Shown here piece by piece: positions 1-12,472 of a stretch of DNA of 60,000 bases (its first letter is position 1; every line of letters begins with the position of its first letter). Source of the stretch: Phoronis australis (taxonomy: Eukaryota; Phoronida; Phoronidae); NCBI GenBank assembly GCA_002633005.1, contig NMRA01000322.1:312001-372000 (forward strand). Direction: 5' to 3'. The notes beneath the pieces are model-generated. The model was not told where the DNA came from and did not search any database. It was given only the letters and a program-made list of their open reading frames with translations. A program made the position numbers and the translations under genes.

Positions 1-59
1 TGGAAATTTAGACTTACTGTCAAATTGTTGGATTTTGGATATCAGGTGACAGCCGGGGG

Positions 60-170
60 AGGTGGCAATGACCAGGGACTGGTAAAAGATTAATTGGTGT
101 GATGTAGGAGACGAGCGGGGACTGGAAAAGGGTGAGGTGACATTGGTGACGACCAGGGACTGGTAAAACG
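60..170. repeat. Degenerate short tandem repeat
   Basis: CCAGGGACTGGTAAAA occurs at about 71 and 152, with a diverged copy (GCGGGGACTGGAAAAG) near 115, giving a period of about 40 bp. Nothing else was recognised in 1-420. Confidence 0.6.
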
Positions 171-434
171 AGGGGCAACGGATATTTAAAAAACTTTGTT
201 TCATACCTGTTACAGTCACTGTTGTGACAATATGGACTTAGAAACCTGCGTATGGTCATGCACATGTAATCTAACATTTTGGTTTATATTTAAACATCGC
301 CTTTAGTTTTATCAATGTTTTTACTTTCCTTTCAAAACCCAAGTACTGCATGGACAGGAACTTGTGGATTTCAACCAAAATTTATTTCTGTCACCGAACA
401 TTTAAAAGTTACCCTGAGAGATAAAAGATTGTTC

Positions 435-519
435 CCAGGTGATTAGTGCAATGGGCCCACATTCGAGGCCTGCGCACGTCTGGTACAACGTGTATCAGAT
501 CGCCTGCAATTATTTTGTT
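435..519 (+). mobile_element. 5'-truncated copy of the same SINE, with 14-bp target duplication
   Basis: 85 bp matching the 3' part of the SINE at 10.6 kb. It is flanked by exact copies of ATAAAAGATTGTTC (421-434 and 520-533). The tail is T/A-rich, not pure A. The truncation at the 5' end supports target-primed reverse transcription. Confidence 0.9.
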
Positions 520-946
520 ATAAAAGATTGTTCAGTTAAAACACTCCGTCATTGTTTCACAGAGTGGATTCTGGGGTTCAAAGTGATCTGTCCTCCACCT
601 GATTAAAGCCCCAAAAGTGTTTGTAACGCTTTCTGGTTCATCAGATTTCATAAGGAGTTTCAAGCTTGTCCTACGGTTGACATTTATAAGTACTTAGCGT
701 TTTTGTTCAGTTAAATTTACAAGCGATTTAGTTGCAGTCGATATGTTTACAGGTTGAAATAGGGTTTAGTATCCCTTTAAGACAGGACACCCACCTGCGC
801 CAACATGCTCCTATGTGCAAGACACGTGCACAAAAATTAAAAAAAAAACTAGCGATATTTCGGGTATAAGCGCATGAACTTAAATACGGATGCATTTTTC
901 TACCGTTTTCTTTGAGGCAACACTCGCCATGGGAGCGTTCTGTCTC

Positions 947-1281
947 ATTTTGTCTTCCCATGTACCAAGCATGGACTCGTCCAGCTTGACTTTGTCGAAG
1001 AAAGTTCTGTACCATTTTGTCTTCCCATGTGCCAAGCATGGACTCGTCCAACTTGACTTTGTCGAAGAAAGTTCTGTCTCATTTTGTCTTCCCATGTGCC
1101 AAGCATGGACTCGTCCAACTTGACTTTGTCGAAGAAAGTTTTGTCTCATTTTGTCTTCCCATGTGCCAAGCATGGACTCGTCCAACTTGACTTTGTCGAA
1201 GAAAGTTTTGTCTCATTTTGTCTTCCCATGTGCCAAGCATGGACTCGTCCAACTTGACTTTGTCGAAGAAAATTACCTCGT
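947..1281. repeat. 67-bp minisatellite, 5 units
   Basis: Five tandem units start at 947, 1014, 1081, 1148 and 1215, each with CCATGTGCCAAGCATGGACT and TTGACTTTGTCGAAGAAA, differing by a few bases. The unit is not a multiple of three and all minus frames are open across it, so it is not coding. Each unit contains a small palindrome around CCAAGCATGG. Confidence 0.95.
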
Positions 1282-1299
1282 ACTTTAGGCTCGTCATTA

Positions 1300-3550
1300 G
1301 TCATGAGAACAAATTTTAGCCGTTGTTTGTTTGCGAATATACCCTTGGATTCAATCTTTCTTGTAATCATTCATCGTTCATTCATTCATTCAACGATGCA
1401 GAATTTTCAAGTACTCGTCTAGAACAATGTCCTGCTTCAAGCCATTGCACTCTGTTGATTGTTTCCCCAGACGCAGTAGAAGTAGGCCTTGTAACTGTAG
1501 TAGTCAATAGTCCAGGTAATTGTCCACTACCATTAAAAGGAAACCCGTTGGTTTATTTTGATTATCATTAGATTTCAAAAATGCGCAGTCTCATTAAATT
1601 GCAAATATGCGACTGAAGCACCACTTTACAAACAACCCCGGGTCCTCCAGTGTGCCGGAAACCATCCGAGAACGAGTTACCATTGCAAGTTATCATTACA
1701 ATCTCGCGAAAGTCTCGTTTTGCGAGATTATTTTATGTAAATGAGTATTATGATATTCCATCGTTACCTTAATGAAACAAGACGCAGTTGTTATTATTTG
1801 TTTATTTCATTATCAAATAACGATTGCGTAATATTTGGAATTACTGTAGTTTTTTTATATGTTTACACTTGTTTTTATTTACATTACAAATTGTTTCTTT
1901 TCCTGATTATACTTGTTCCTACAGTTCTCCAGGACGTCACTAGGTCTCGCCATATGCCAAAAAATCATATTATTGTTAGTCACTGAGTTCGAAATAGTGA
2001 ACCTTTGTAGTTCAGATTATAAAGCAAAATTCTTTACTTCTGAACAAGTTCATTTCTTCTATTTCCCCCACGTATTTCATGGTGGGCAGCATGAGTGAAA
2101 AAAAAACCTGTAAATGACTAAAATGACTACGAGGAAACAAATTTTCACAAAATATCATGAGATGATCCTTCCATGTGAAAATTTTCCCACGTTAAAAATC
2201 AACTGAACCACTGAAGTATGGACTAAAATAACCAGTCAATTGACAGTTTAATTGGGTGCTTACAAATTACATTCAATTTACGTTTGACCTGTGTTTAAGT
2301 GAACATCATGGAAATCAATAAGAATTCAGAGCATCTAAAAGGCTTAACATTATCCATTGCCTTGCGGGAGTTGGATAGTAAGCGAGACGTAAAAATTTAT
2401 ATAGGAATTCGTAGTGAAAAAGTTTGACAGTTTCACCTATGCAAGGATGCAGTCACAATTTGTAATATATGAAAGAGTGAGTTCCGATGATTTCCAATGA
2501 CTACACGAAAACTATTGGAGATAGCCAAGAGTCCCTCAACTTATCGTTGTTTAGGTGAACACAGCATTCTCATCTGTACAAACCTTTTCACTTTCGCAAA
2601 GCAATAAAAAATTATAGTTCTGTCGGGGTAATGGAAGAAGCACCGAGACCTTAAGTGAATTCCATAAGTTGTTGTATTTGTAAAATGTAAGGATATTTTG
2701 GATTGTTTCGAATACTTTGTTTAGGGAATTAAGTATGGTTGTCGATAAGGAGGTAGTAATTTATTTGTAAGTTCCATTATGGATTCCTTTTGAGTATCTG
2801 AACCATACTTCCATGTTTCCAAGTTGACGGCTATAAATCATGGTGAGGAAGTGAGTTTCAAAGACCTACGGTAGTACCAGTTCATCACTGCTTGACGCAC
2901 GGTAGGAGCATAAAACTCAGATCAACCGGGTAACATGTATTTCTTAACCCTGTTTCCATTAGCACATCACGAGTTTGTTGTTTGGGAGCATTACGGTATA
3001 AATTTGCCCGGATTACTTCAGATTGTCAGAACTTATCGCTGGACTTCGCTGTTTTGGGTCAAATAATATAGATATCAAAATTGGCTTCAGACTGTAGTCT
3101 GATCTAAACGGTAAGATTTGCACGAAAACTTCGTTCCACGCTTCTTAAAAATTGCTATATTCAAATATTCAAACGAACTACCATAATATTAAGTGATTCT
3201 TCAGAAGAAAACGTGACACCATGGAGTGGCTTTTCTGCCAGTTTGCCAAATCCATCTTTTAAGTTACGTTAAAACATTATTGGATGTTCGGACCGCACGT
3301 CCTGATGCTGTGATACCTTGCATGAAAGTATTTTGTGATTTAATAGTGCAATTATAAGTGCTACCTAGTTCTCGACATGAATAATTGACACAAAGTCTCT
3401 TTTTAATTTTAAGTTATCTCTGGATGACTTCTGTTTTGCCTACATATTCCTGAATTTTTGTCCGAATGGGAGAGCAGCTNACCCCCCCCCCCCCCAGCAC
3501 CACCACCACCACCACCCTGAGTAACATACCTATGCAACAAAAGCAAACAG
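1300..3550. other. Unassigned AT-rich sequence
   Basis: No gene or clear repeat seen. A single N precedes a poly-C run and CAC repeats at 3480-3516. Confidence 0.6.
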
Positions 3551-3689
3551 TCAATTAATTCTTCTGAAGCCCAATTGAGTAAGAAACCAGTTGTAGTAAG
3601 TGAAATGTTCTCCTGCGGGCATTATTGAAATGAATTGAGGTCATCTTATAATACAGGCAGAGTGCAACCGTCTCGACCAGCGGTAGAGA

Positions 3690-3990
3690 CGGTGGCCATC
3701 CCATAGGCCACTCAAGTCGGAAGCTTTTCGGCGAATTATGCGTCACACTTGTTAAATCGCCAAAGTAACGTTGCTATAAAGTACTTTGGCGCACAGAGGG
3801 ACACGTTGGGAGGCCGCGGACGTCTCTAATTCCTTCCAACTCGAACAAATACTCCCCTAATCTAAATTTTTAGCAGCCCTTCGTTCATTTGTCCAAATCG
3901 GCGACTAGCCATTTTGCACTGTTCGCACCAGGAGATATGATGGTTTTTTATGTGTGAGACATAATTCGCCAAAAATCTTCCGGCGCATGA
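3690..3990. repeat. Dispersed element E1, rearranged partial copies
   Basis: On the minus strand 3690-3880 aligns with 25140-25380. On the plus strand 3900-3990 carries CACCAGGAGATATGATG and a second AATTCGCC terminus, so two pieces of the element lie head to head. Confidence 0.6.
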
Positions 3991-5310
3991 AGGGCCCATG
4001 CGATGGCCACCGTTTTTACTGTTACTTGAGACGGTGGCACTGTCTATTGCAACAGTAAATGGTTTAAATCAAGAGTTATTTTATCGATACGTAGACGGAT
4101 ATAGTTTACATAACCATTTATTACCCCCAAAGAAACATAAACATTAGTGATTATTTATGATAAGGGAGATTTACAAAAGGCTTTGGAGTAGCGTTTCTGA
4201 AGTCTATTGCGGTTATCTAAAATAATCTATACATATATTTAACACTAAGTCATTAGCAATTTAATGAGTGTTAATGAGGGAAAATTAACAAAACTATACA
4301 TTACACCATGAAAAAACATATATTAAGAGGTAAATAATTGAAGTGTGTTAACAAAAGATATGCTTCATTCCTACAAACGGGTGTTTGATTTGGCAGACAT
4401 AAAACGTAAAGAGAACTGAGAAAGACATTCAGTATGAACAAAAAAACAAATGGTTGCAACCAGAGCACTGGCTGGATGCGGTGACTGATTTGAGAAAATT
4501 TGAAAAACATTGAATTGACTGGGTTGCGATTTTTCTAAGAACAATTTCAGGATAACAATTAGTGCTAATTAGTTTTGTACTGAACTATCTTAAGCGATTT
4601 CAGGAATTTTTATTGGCTGTTATGTCACTTTAATAAACAGCCTCATTCTTATTTCATCTTATTTCGAAGTTGGCTTGGCTGTTTTTGACCCGCCGACACC
4701 GCGCTCAATATAAAAGGGCCTTATACATAATCAACTGTTAAAACAATGATGAAATATCCCTTTGTGATACGACACAAACAACTCTTCTCGTCAAAGCATT
4801 TCCAAAATTTTGTACGCTATAGATTTATATATGAATAAAAATATGAAATTACTTCAAACTTTCGCCCTATCTTTTAAAAAAATCTGTTATCGGACATGAA
4901 CAAACTTCACTGTAATCGAAACGTACCATAGAGATTACCGTAATCTAATTTTCCCTGAAGTCTCTTGCTCATTAGTCTGTGTATTTCTACTTGTTTGCCT
5001 TCAATCAGCCAAACTAGTAAATTTGCTTCCATTTATTCGCACTGTCTTGTACAATTGAAATCGATGTTTTACTTTGTATCCCAACAACATGAAAGTTTAA
5101 GCTGAGCAGAAAGCAAGTTGTTATGACCTTATCTACTAGACGGTGTATTTAGATAAATAACTACAAAACTAAAGATTTTATCTCAGTAAAAATATTTTTT
5201 CTGAAAGTAGAAAGCCAGAGAAATTTGATTTTGGTTATTATTTGGATCACGTGACCGTGTCTTTTTTATTAAAAATTAGCAAAAAAAAGAAAGAAACATC
5301 CATAGCAAAC
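3991..5310. other. Unassigned AT-rich sequence
   Basis: Nothing recognised. Confidence 0.6.
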
Positions 5311-5494
5311 CAACGGTACGAATAACATGGCAACGGTATGAATAACATGGCAACGGTATGAATAACATGGCAACGGTATGAATAACATGGTAACGGCGTG
5401 AATAACATGGCAACGATATGAATAACATGGCAACGGTATGAATAACATGGCAGCGGTATGAATAACATGGCAACGGTATGAATAACATGGCAAC
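5311..5494. repeat. 20-bp minisatellite, 9 units
   Basis: Nine tandem units of CAACGGTATGAATAACATGG, the first at 5311 and the last ending at 5490, with a few single-base variants and a trailing partial unit. The overlapping open frames on the minus strand arise from it. Confidence 0.96.
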
Positions 5495-5554
5495 ATTTCG
5501 TTCCATCTGTTCAAAATGAAATTACAGTTTTCGTAGTCCTTTTCGTTATATGCA

Positions 5555-5765
5555 ACTTCTGATTTTTTCATGAGTCATAAAAGATGTAATTTGATAGCTC
5601 CTCATGTAAAAGTGGAAACTTTTAAAAACAATTCCTGATGGTGTTTTGGAGAACGGTGCATAAGGAATAGTGTATGAAAGTTTCATGATATGAATACAAT
5701 AAGTCATTTCTGAGATAAGATGTTCCAAAGTTTGCCAAATTTGGCCATGTTTCGAGTACCCTACG
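5555..5765 (-). repeat. Dispersed repeat E3, copy 1
   Basis: The reverse complement shares order and words with 51110-51285 and 27712-27800: a stretch like GGCAAACTTYGGAACA, then TATCTCAGARATGRCTTA, then CACYGTTCTC, then a TAGGAATTG-like word. Confidence 0.65.
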
Positions 5766-5913
5766 TATAACATACCTACTCACTTTACACACGAGCAGTC
5801 ACAACGGAAGGAGTTTTACCTTAATCTCATTTAACAACGCTCCTAAGTTTTACAATCAATATGGATCTTTTCAGAAGTTTATTTTGTACATTTGAAAGCG
5901 TCCAAATGACAAT

Positions 5914-6779
5914 GTGTCAAGCTTTAGCGCAGGATTATCTAGCCACGGAGACGGTTCTTATATGGCTTTGGGCAGTGTTGGTTATGAGGGAGGGTTTGGT
6001 GGTAACATAAAAATGTGCCATGAGTTTCTGCAGTGTGTTGCTATTTTTCATTCACTAGATAATGAACTTTTCTCAGAGGCAAGATTCACGTTTAGGTCGT
6101 GCCCCCAACTTAAGCTACCGAGGGCCACAATTAGTATGCGGGAGACACAGGGTGCAACTGACTTACGCCGATATTTTGTCTATGTCGTCAACGTACGATG
6201 AAGTGGGGAAGTTGAAACCCGTCGTACATTCAAAACACTGCCGAAATGTCGTGGACATTGTTCGCCCTGAGAGACATGAAAATCAAGTTTTTGAAAGTAT
6301 CGTCTTCCCAAAAAGACTACTTTTGGCCCACCGGTAAAGTACATCGAGACTAGGTTCTACTCACCGAACACCTTGTCGTAGTCTATGACGCATCGTCGTA
6401 TTTTCAATACAGCGCCGGACGGCTTTGTTAACTTGCCTGCTATTGACCGTTTCTTCGTCGAGAGCATTCCCTCGGCAATGAAGCGAGTGACAGATAATTA
6501 CATAAAGACCAACCTATTGAATATGTTTCAATACTCATTCAACCAGTATTTATATTGGGCAAGCCGTTGAAGCACGATGGCCGTGCGGGCTACAATACCA
6601 TATATTTACAGGCTTTTACAATAGGCGATCCAATTCAAAATCGTCGAGCGCAAATCCCCAACAAACAGAAATTTTTACTTGGCCGCGAAAGGAAAATTTC
6701 TTCAAGTTTGTTGCTACGTCTTGAAGTTTTTAAAAGTTTGTTTTTACGCACGCTACACGACGCATTTTTCGCCCGATAG
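5914..6779 (+). pseudogene. Possible decayed coding region, unknown
   Basis: Four overlapping open frames of 61-95 codons lie in consecutive frames (5914-6201, 6062-6337, 6385-6570, 6555-6779), with less simple sequence than their surroundings. They read like pieces of one protein broken by frameshifts, for example GFVNLPAIDRFFVESIPSAM. I do not recognise a family and cannot exclude chance. Confidence 0.2.
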
Positions 6780-7121
6780 CCACTGCGAGTGAAATACTAC
6801 GCCTAAGGTTGTAAAAATTACAGAGACTAACTATTGGGGCGAAATTGGCCAAAATGTGGTGTTGTGGCGGCCCTTTTTCGACTGTTCGCTTTATCTATGC
6901 GGTCATTTGAAGCTTATCGTCCCCAATACACTATATATAATACCACAAAGTATGACACTCATGACTATAGCGTGTTATTATGTGTTGCAAAATTCAATGC
7001 TATCAACATTTATGTTTCATAAGATTATATGTATTCAATGTTCATTACTATTGTATTCAATTTTTTGAAAATTTCTGTTCGATGTTAATATATGTATTCA
7101 ATCTGTTTTGTATTTGTGTTG

Positions 7122-7545
7122 AAGCACATACATGTACAATTAACACCTATCTGGCCGATTTAACCGGTGTGTTATTCATACTGTATGAATACAGGATAGT
7201 AGGCCTATCGTAGCCTAAACAAAAGTCATCGACAGTGGAAAGATGCATTCCGAAAAGGCGCAACCACAATTTGTAGGATTCACATTTCCTGAACACAAAT
7301 TTTGTGCACCGATTTGTCTGTAGCAACAGACCTCATTTACACTTTGAACAGTCTATCAGTCATGCCAGCATGCAGAGTATCTATGATGCCAGATTGTTTG
7401 CGTAAAGCGCTGTCTGTTGAGAATTCGACTACCCAATCAGAAACGCAGGTGTAAAAAATTTCCCGAAGAAAATTAAGTGATATCTGCGTGGTGGCTACTG
7501 ACCACCTAGCAGCACGCACGGAACCAGCGAGAGGGATGGTTCTGA
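7122..7545 (-). repeat. Dispersed element E1, copy 2
   Basis: Reverse-complement relative of 25380-25765, with several small insertions and deletions. The two copies share, among other words, TGAGGTCTGTTGCTACAGAC, CGCCTTTTCGGAATGCATCT and CAGTATGAATAACACA. It encodes nothing that looks selected. Confidence 0.75.
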
Positions 7546-7560
7546 CTGAGTTTACCCTTT

Positions 7561-9470
7561 TAGAAGTGTTCATAAATGGAAATGGTAAGATAAAGTAAAA
7601 AAATTGATGAGGAATGGATTAGGACATGATTGGTGATTATGACGTTGAGTGTACACTTTCAGGATTTTCCCTGGTGAGAGTGACGAGGCAGTAACTTAAA
7701 AAAGTATATTTTCTCATATTTTTCTCAAAAAAGTTAAAAGTGTACACTCAGGGTTGAAAGCAGAATTTGTATCCAATAGTTTGATGTAAATATCATTAAA
7801 ATCGGTTCAGTAACGGCCATTTAGCTGCTGAAAGTTTCACCTTACTGTAAGTCACAAGAATTTACTGGTGAGTGAAAAATGAATGAAGAGCTCGCTTTAC
7901 TACAGGTCTTAAAAATGTTCATTAATGCTCAAATTTTTTTGTTATGGATATCTATAGAAAGAAGAATTAAATGTTTCACTGGCATACTTTTCATTTTCCA
8001 CCACTTAGCATGCTATAAGTGTGCTAGTGAAAATCATGAAAAATGGCAAAATTTCGCTCTTGCTGAATTTCCGCCATAGTGCTCAACCTACTGTAGGTCC
8101 GAACAGCGCTGGAACACGCTGGCAGGCATATGCAGTGGTTTCCTCAATAAGGGTTGAAGAACAACACGGGTTCCAGACCCTACTCTTTTGTGAAGTGATT
8201 AAATACCATACTTTTCGTTGATTAACTTGGCATTGGTACGCAAAATGTATCTCGAACGAGACCGCTGACAGCCGGTGTCGACGCTGTTGACTCAGGCATG
8301 GTCTAAGAGTTCTACTGACTGTGGTCGTTTTCCGCATCTTTGGTTGTTGTCGTCCATGGACATGGTGTCGCTGGCATCGTCGTCAGTCATCCCTTCTTGA
8401 GTTCATTTCGCCTAGTGCATCGCTCCGTCAGCCTACTGAACGCGTTCATTTGATGCTGTGTTGGGTGACACCGTTCCGACGCGAAGCTGGCATAATTGTC
8501 TGGAAATCGCCCTACGTACTAGTGCCGATCGCTATGAACGCCGCCATTTTCAGTGGCTATGCTATTGTATGCTGCGCATCAGTACGCTAAAATTAAAGTG
8601 CATTGATGAAAGTCAAGGAATATCTTAGCCTTTGCAAACACACCTTTTGTACAATGGTGTGGTGGTAATTCATAACGAAGGATCATCGAGCAACAGATAC
8701 TAGGCGACTCTACGAGGCCAGTGCAGGGTTCAGTTGTATTGACTAGCTACGTAGGATGAGGATCCGGGATAAGTCCATTAACTTATGCAACGAGATGACG
8801 GTCAGACGTACTCATAAAGGTCAATATGCATACAACAGAAGCAATTACTAGACCACAGTTTACAGCATTAGAACCGCGAACATGGAAATGTAGGTCTTCA
8901 CAAATGGTTAGAAAAAAAAGGTACGCGGCGGGGCGACTGCGCCCGAGGAACTCCACTTGGCCAACGGTACTGTTTGGTTATTGTCATAAACAAGTAGATC
9001 TATTTTACTCAGAAAAATATTCAAAACCAAACAAACCTACATTGATGTTGAAAAATACACAGAATCTTTTATACATCGCGCGCAGAAGGAAAAGCAGAAG
9101 GTACGATCAAAAACTTTTTAAAATCTTTCTACATATCACTATACAGGAGACGTGTCTGCCAGTATTTTAAAACCCGCCTACAGTCAACGTGTGTAATGCA
9201 CGCATTTGCACCAAGGAGATTACCGAAGTCATCGGGCTAGTCGATATTCGGTGGACGGAGAAAAGCGCTGGGGCCGTATTTCCGTTCAAATCCGTAAGCC
9301 GGCTTCAGCCGCCGTACTCATCCGACCAATATCGTCCGACTCAGTGGCCAGTCCATTTTAACCGCTCCAAAAGCAGGCATACATCCATATCAAGAACATT
9401 TTGATGTTCATCAATGTAGGCCTAGTCGCCGTTGCGGGCAAAATGTTCGTACATTTTTCGATAACAAAAA
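7561..9470. other. Unassigned sequence
   Basis: No gene or repeat recognised. There is a slightly CpG-richer stretch at 8240-8590 with a YY1-like GCCGCCATTTTC near 8550. Confidence 0.5.
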
Positions 9471-9477
9471 ACATCCC

Positions 9478-9602
9478 TACTCTCTTAAGCATCACAACTG
9501 TGCATCTGTAGTTTGTTCGGGTGATCTCACCCCCGCCTACTCTCCTTAGCATCCCAACTATGCATTTGTAGCTTGTTCGGGTGTTCTCACGGCCGACTCT
9601 CG
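9478..9602. repeat. About 65-bp tandem duplication
   Basis: CTACTCTCTTAAGCATCACA to GTGATCTCAC is repeated once as CTACTCTCCTTAGCATCCCA to GTGTTCTCAC. Each unit has GTAGYTTGTTCGGGTG. Confidence 0.8.
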
Positions 9603-9956
9603 CCGCGACCAATTTGGACGTCGTGAAAAGTCAAATTCAAGTATCACTTAGCTGATGGATACTTGAGTTTCCATGTGAAACGTAATCGTTGTTTATTTCC
9701 AAGTCGAGTGAAGCTAATCATGGTTAAGGTCTTCCAAATGGACAAAAAATCAACAACAAAAAATCATTCAAACAGGCTTTTAAAATTCGCCACAAAAGTG
9801 CAACAAAAGGGCATCTTTTACCAGTGAGAGTGCATTGAAAATCAAAGTTTTTGAACTGTTGTAAATGCAGTAAAACAGTAAACAAAAAAGAAATATTTAA
9901 AACAGAGTGATAACAAGCAACACATTTATGGGATAGAGCGGGTGGACAACAGTAAC

Positions 9957-10074
9957 ATAGGTCCCACCTAAAGGAGTGACATAGGTCCCACCTAATGGAG
10001 TGACATATAGGTACCACCTAATGGAATGACATAGGTCCCACCTAAAGGAGTGACATATAGGTCCCACATAAAGG
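9957..10074. repeat. 24-26-bp minisatellite, about 5 units
   Basis: Units of ATAGGTCCCACCTAAAGGAG plus TGAC, with length variants caused by an extra AT. The minus-strand open frames across it are by-products. Confidence 0.92.
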
Positions 10075-10466
10075 TGCATATAAAAACAATATCATGCAGA
10101 CTAAATCAACACTATTTCTTATTTGTCTCATATAACAAGCACAGGAATCATCAAATAATACAACTTTGACTCACACATTTTCTCCATTTTAGAAAGTCTA
10201 ATCTCCAATTAAGTGCATACATACACGCATATACAACATTGCCATGACTCAGACAAAACCTGTCAATCAAGACTTCCAGGAGAAGAGCGAACAGGAAGTA
10301 ACAATCCCATGAAGGCGCAAAGTTTTAAATTGGTGCTAATTGTCTCAGAGGAAAGACTGTGTGTACTCTTACACAAGATTTAGCGACACCTACATGCATA
10401 CATCATAAACATGGACCAATGGTCAGAGGACAATATAAGGACTAACGAAAAGCAATGTTGCTCAAA

Positions 10467-10686
10467 GAGGAGACAGTGTGGCCTGGTTCTTTACTCGAGG
10501 TCGTGGGTTCGAGTCCCACCGGGTCACACTGCTAAACCCTTGAGCCAGGTTTCTAGCTTCTCAGCTCGGTTTTAACCACATACTAATAAAGCATAAAAAT
10601 ATTTCCAGGTGATCAGTGCAATGGGCCCACATGCGAGGCCTGCGCACATCTGGAACAACGTGTATCAGACCACCTGCAATTAAAAA
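10467..10686 (+). mobile_element. tRNA-derived SINE, full length, with 13-bp target duplication
   Basis: AATGTTGCTCAAA flanks it exactly (10454-10466 and 10687-10699). The head has a perfect box B (GGTTCGAGTCC, 10506-10516) in a complete T-arm, and a body and A-rich tail follow. The body, from CAGGTGATCAGTGCAATGGG to CACCTGCAATTA, recurs at 435-519. Mobilised in trans by a LINE, as is usual for SINEs. Confidence 0.9.
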
Positions 10687-10699
10687 AATGTTGCTCAAA

Positions 10700-11620
10700 A
10701 CAGAAAGCAACATTGATATCCCGAGGTTCATATAACCTGATATGCCCCAGTGATCGGTCTATATTCATTTTGTTATATGATCAACAATGCTTCTTTCCTC
10801 TGATTTCTTCGTTCATGTTTTTCCAGCTTTGATGAAGAACATTATCTACTCATTTGTTTAAACCATTGGGGTCATGGTTGTAGAAGCGTGTAGGTGGTCA
10901 GATCACAACTAGTGACATCTGACGTCTGAGCACCTTAAATGAGAACAGCTGTGGAACACCACCACATAATGTAAGTTTTAGCCAATCAGAGGAAAGAAGT
11001 ATCAGTTAATTTGTCCAACATTTTTCTCTTCAAGACCAAACAACAGATCAACCTCAACACCATAACGATGAGTAACTTCAAATAGTAAAGAATAATATCG
11101 GTTAGTAAAAGGACATTAGTTTTAAATCATTATTTAAAAATAAGAGATTTCAAACTAGCTTCCATGACCACCAAATACAAGCAGTTGTTATCGCAGTTAG
11201 GAAGCATATAGATCTGGCTGATCATGTTGAAAATGAACAAATGAACTCTCACCATGTTAATGATATTGTAAATGACCATATAATGTCCATACAGTTGACC
11301 ATGACGGCGTTTTCCTGTTCAGTGACTTTACCAGACGTAGGGGGTTCTGAACTTGTGGTAACATCTAGCTCCTTTGTTAACAGCTAAGCACACTCTTTTG
11401 TTTGTTAGGACAAGCAGGCCAACTATCTACCAGGCTTATTACAGACCACATGTGAACACAGTCAAACTCAGAGTGAATTGGTACGTTCGGAAAAAATAGA
11501 TTGTCACAACTTCGATTGCAGTTGGACGATTTTGGCGATTCAAAAACTAAACATGATCACCATTTGATGAAGATTTCAGAAATACTATTGGTTTATGTTC
11601 AAATATGTTATAACTTAACT
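10700..11620. other. Unassigned sequence downstream of G6PD
   Basis: AT-rich, with no gene recognised. It lies beyond the candidate polyadenylation signal of G6PD. Confidence 0.5.
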
Positions 11621-11626
11621 TTTATT
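11621..11626 (-). terminator. Candidate polyadenylation signal for G6PD
   Basis: AATAAA on the minus strand, about 850 bases after the G6PD stop. I saw no closer exact hexamer while scanning the 3' flank. The region between the stop and this signal would be the 3' UTR, and it contains an 18-bp triplicate. Confidence 0.35.
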
Positions 11627-12353
11627 TTTAACAGCGCAACCCAGTCAGGGTAGACACAATCTTATTGGAGATTAGAGCAATTATTGAACAAAAGAGAGCT
11701 GGCCCTCCAACCATAAATGCCAGAATGAGTTAATCAGTCATGTAAGATATTGGCTACAGGGGTAAACTTCCCAACTTGTTGTTGGGCTATAGAATCGAAC
11801 AAGTTGGGAGCAACGGGAAAACGCCGTAATGCCAAAATTGGTAATAAATGTAGTAAATATAGGCATCCCGTTTGTGCGTCAGTGTAACTTTTAGCTTTGA
11901 GTGAAAACAAAAACATTGCTAAAACAGTCTACGCTTTAAAATAATCTCCCAAGTTTCAACATGAAGTAAATACGCTCTCAATTCCAATAACGGCATAGTG
12001 TAATTGTCAAAAATTACAAAAAATCATACAAGTTAGAGAGGCGATTATAATGACACCGGTTTTCTAAAGATTTGGGCACAACCTATCTTATTACAAAATT
12101 GACTACGGCAGTTCTTGCAACCACAACCAGTACAAATGGAATCAACAAGAAATCACTGCATAAAACATGCAACATTCACTGTGGCACAATAAGGTCGTTC
12201 TCAAATTAGCTACGAGAAATTTCAGAGCAAATGCCACAGTGCAAACGTTTACTTTGCAAACTAAGGCTCAGCAGCCTTGCATCATCAAAGACTAGGAGTA
12301 GAATCACAAACATGAAAAGAGACTGTAAAATTGTACACGCGTATCAAGTCAGT

Positions 12354-12407
12354 GGTGACCTTATTGCCGAGGGTGACCTTATTGCCGAGGGTGACCTTAT
12401 TGCCGAG
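12354..12407. repeat. 18-bp tandem triplicate in the putative G6PD 3' UTR
   Basis: Three identical copies of GGTGACCTTATTGCCGAG, followed by a partial copy (GGTAAC). It lies 66-119 bases after the G6PD stop codon, within the presumed 3' UTR. Confidence 0.9.
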
Positions 12408-12472
12408 GGTAACACTTCCACATTCCAAGTTAGTGCCCGATCATTTCCTGATAGTGATTTCAGGTATTGCAA

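Noticed and set aside
728-1297. Overlapping minus-strand open frames with a repeated Glu-Ser-Met-Leu-Gly-Thr-Trp motif
   Set aside because: They are translations of the 67-bp minisatellite. The unit is not a multiple of three and the same peptide appears in all three frames.
5247-5571. Three long minus frames full of Cys-Tyr-Ser-Tyr-Arg repeats
   Set aside because: By-product of the 20-bp tandem repeat; all frames are open because the unit lacks stops.
10477-10530. A tRNA gene
   Set aside because: The T-arm and an acceptor-like pairing exist, but only about 21 bases separate them, so there is no room for D and anticodon arms. It is the head of a SINE.
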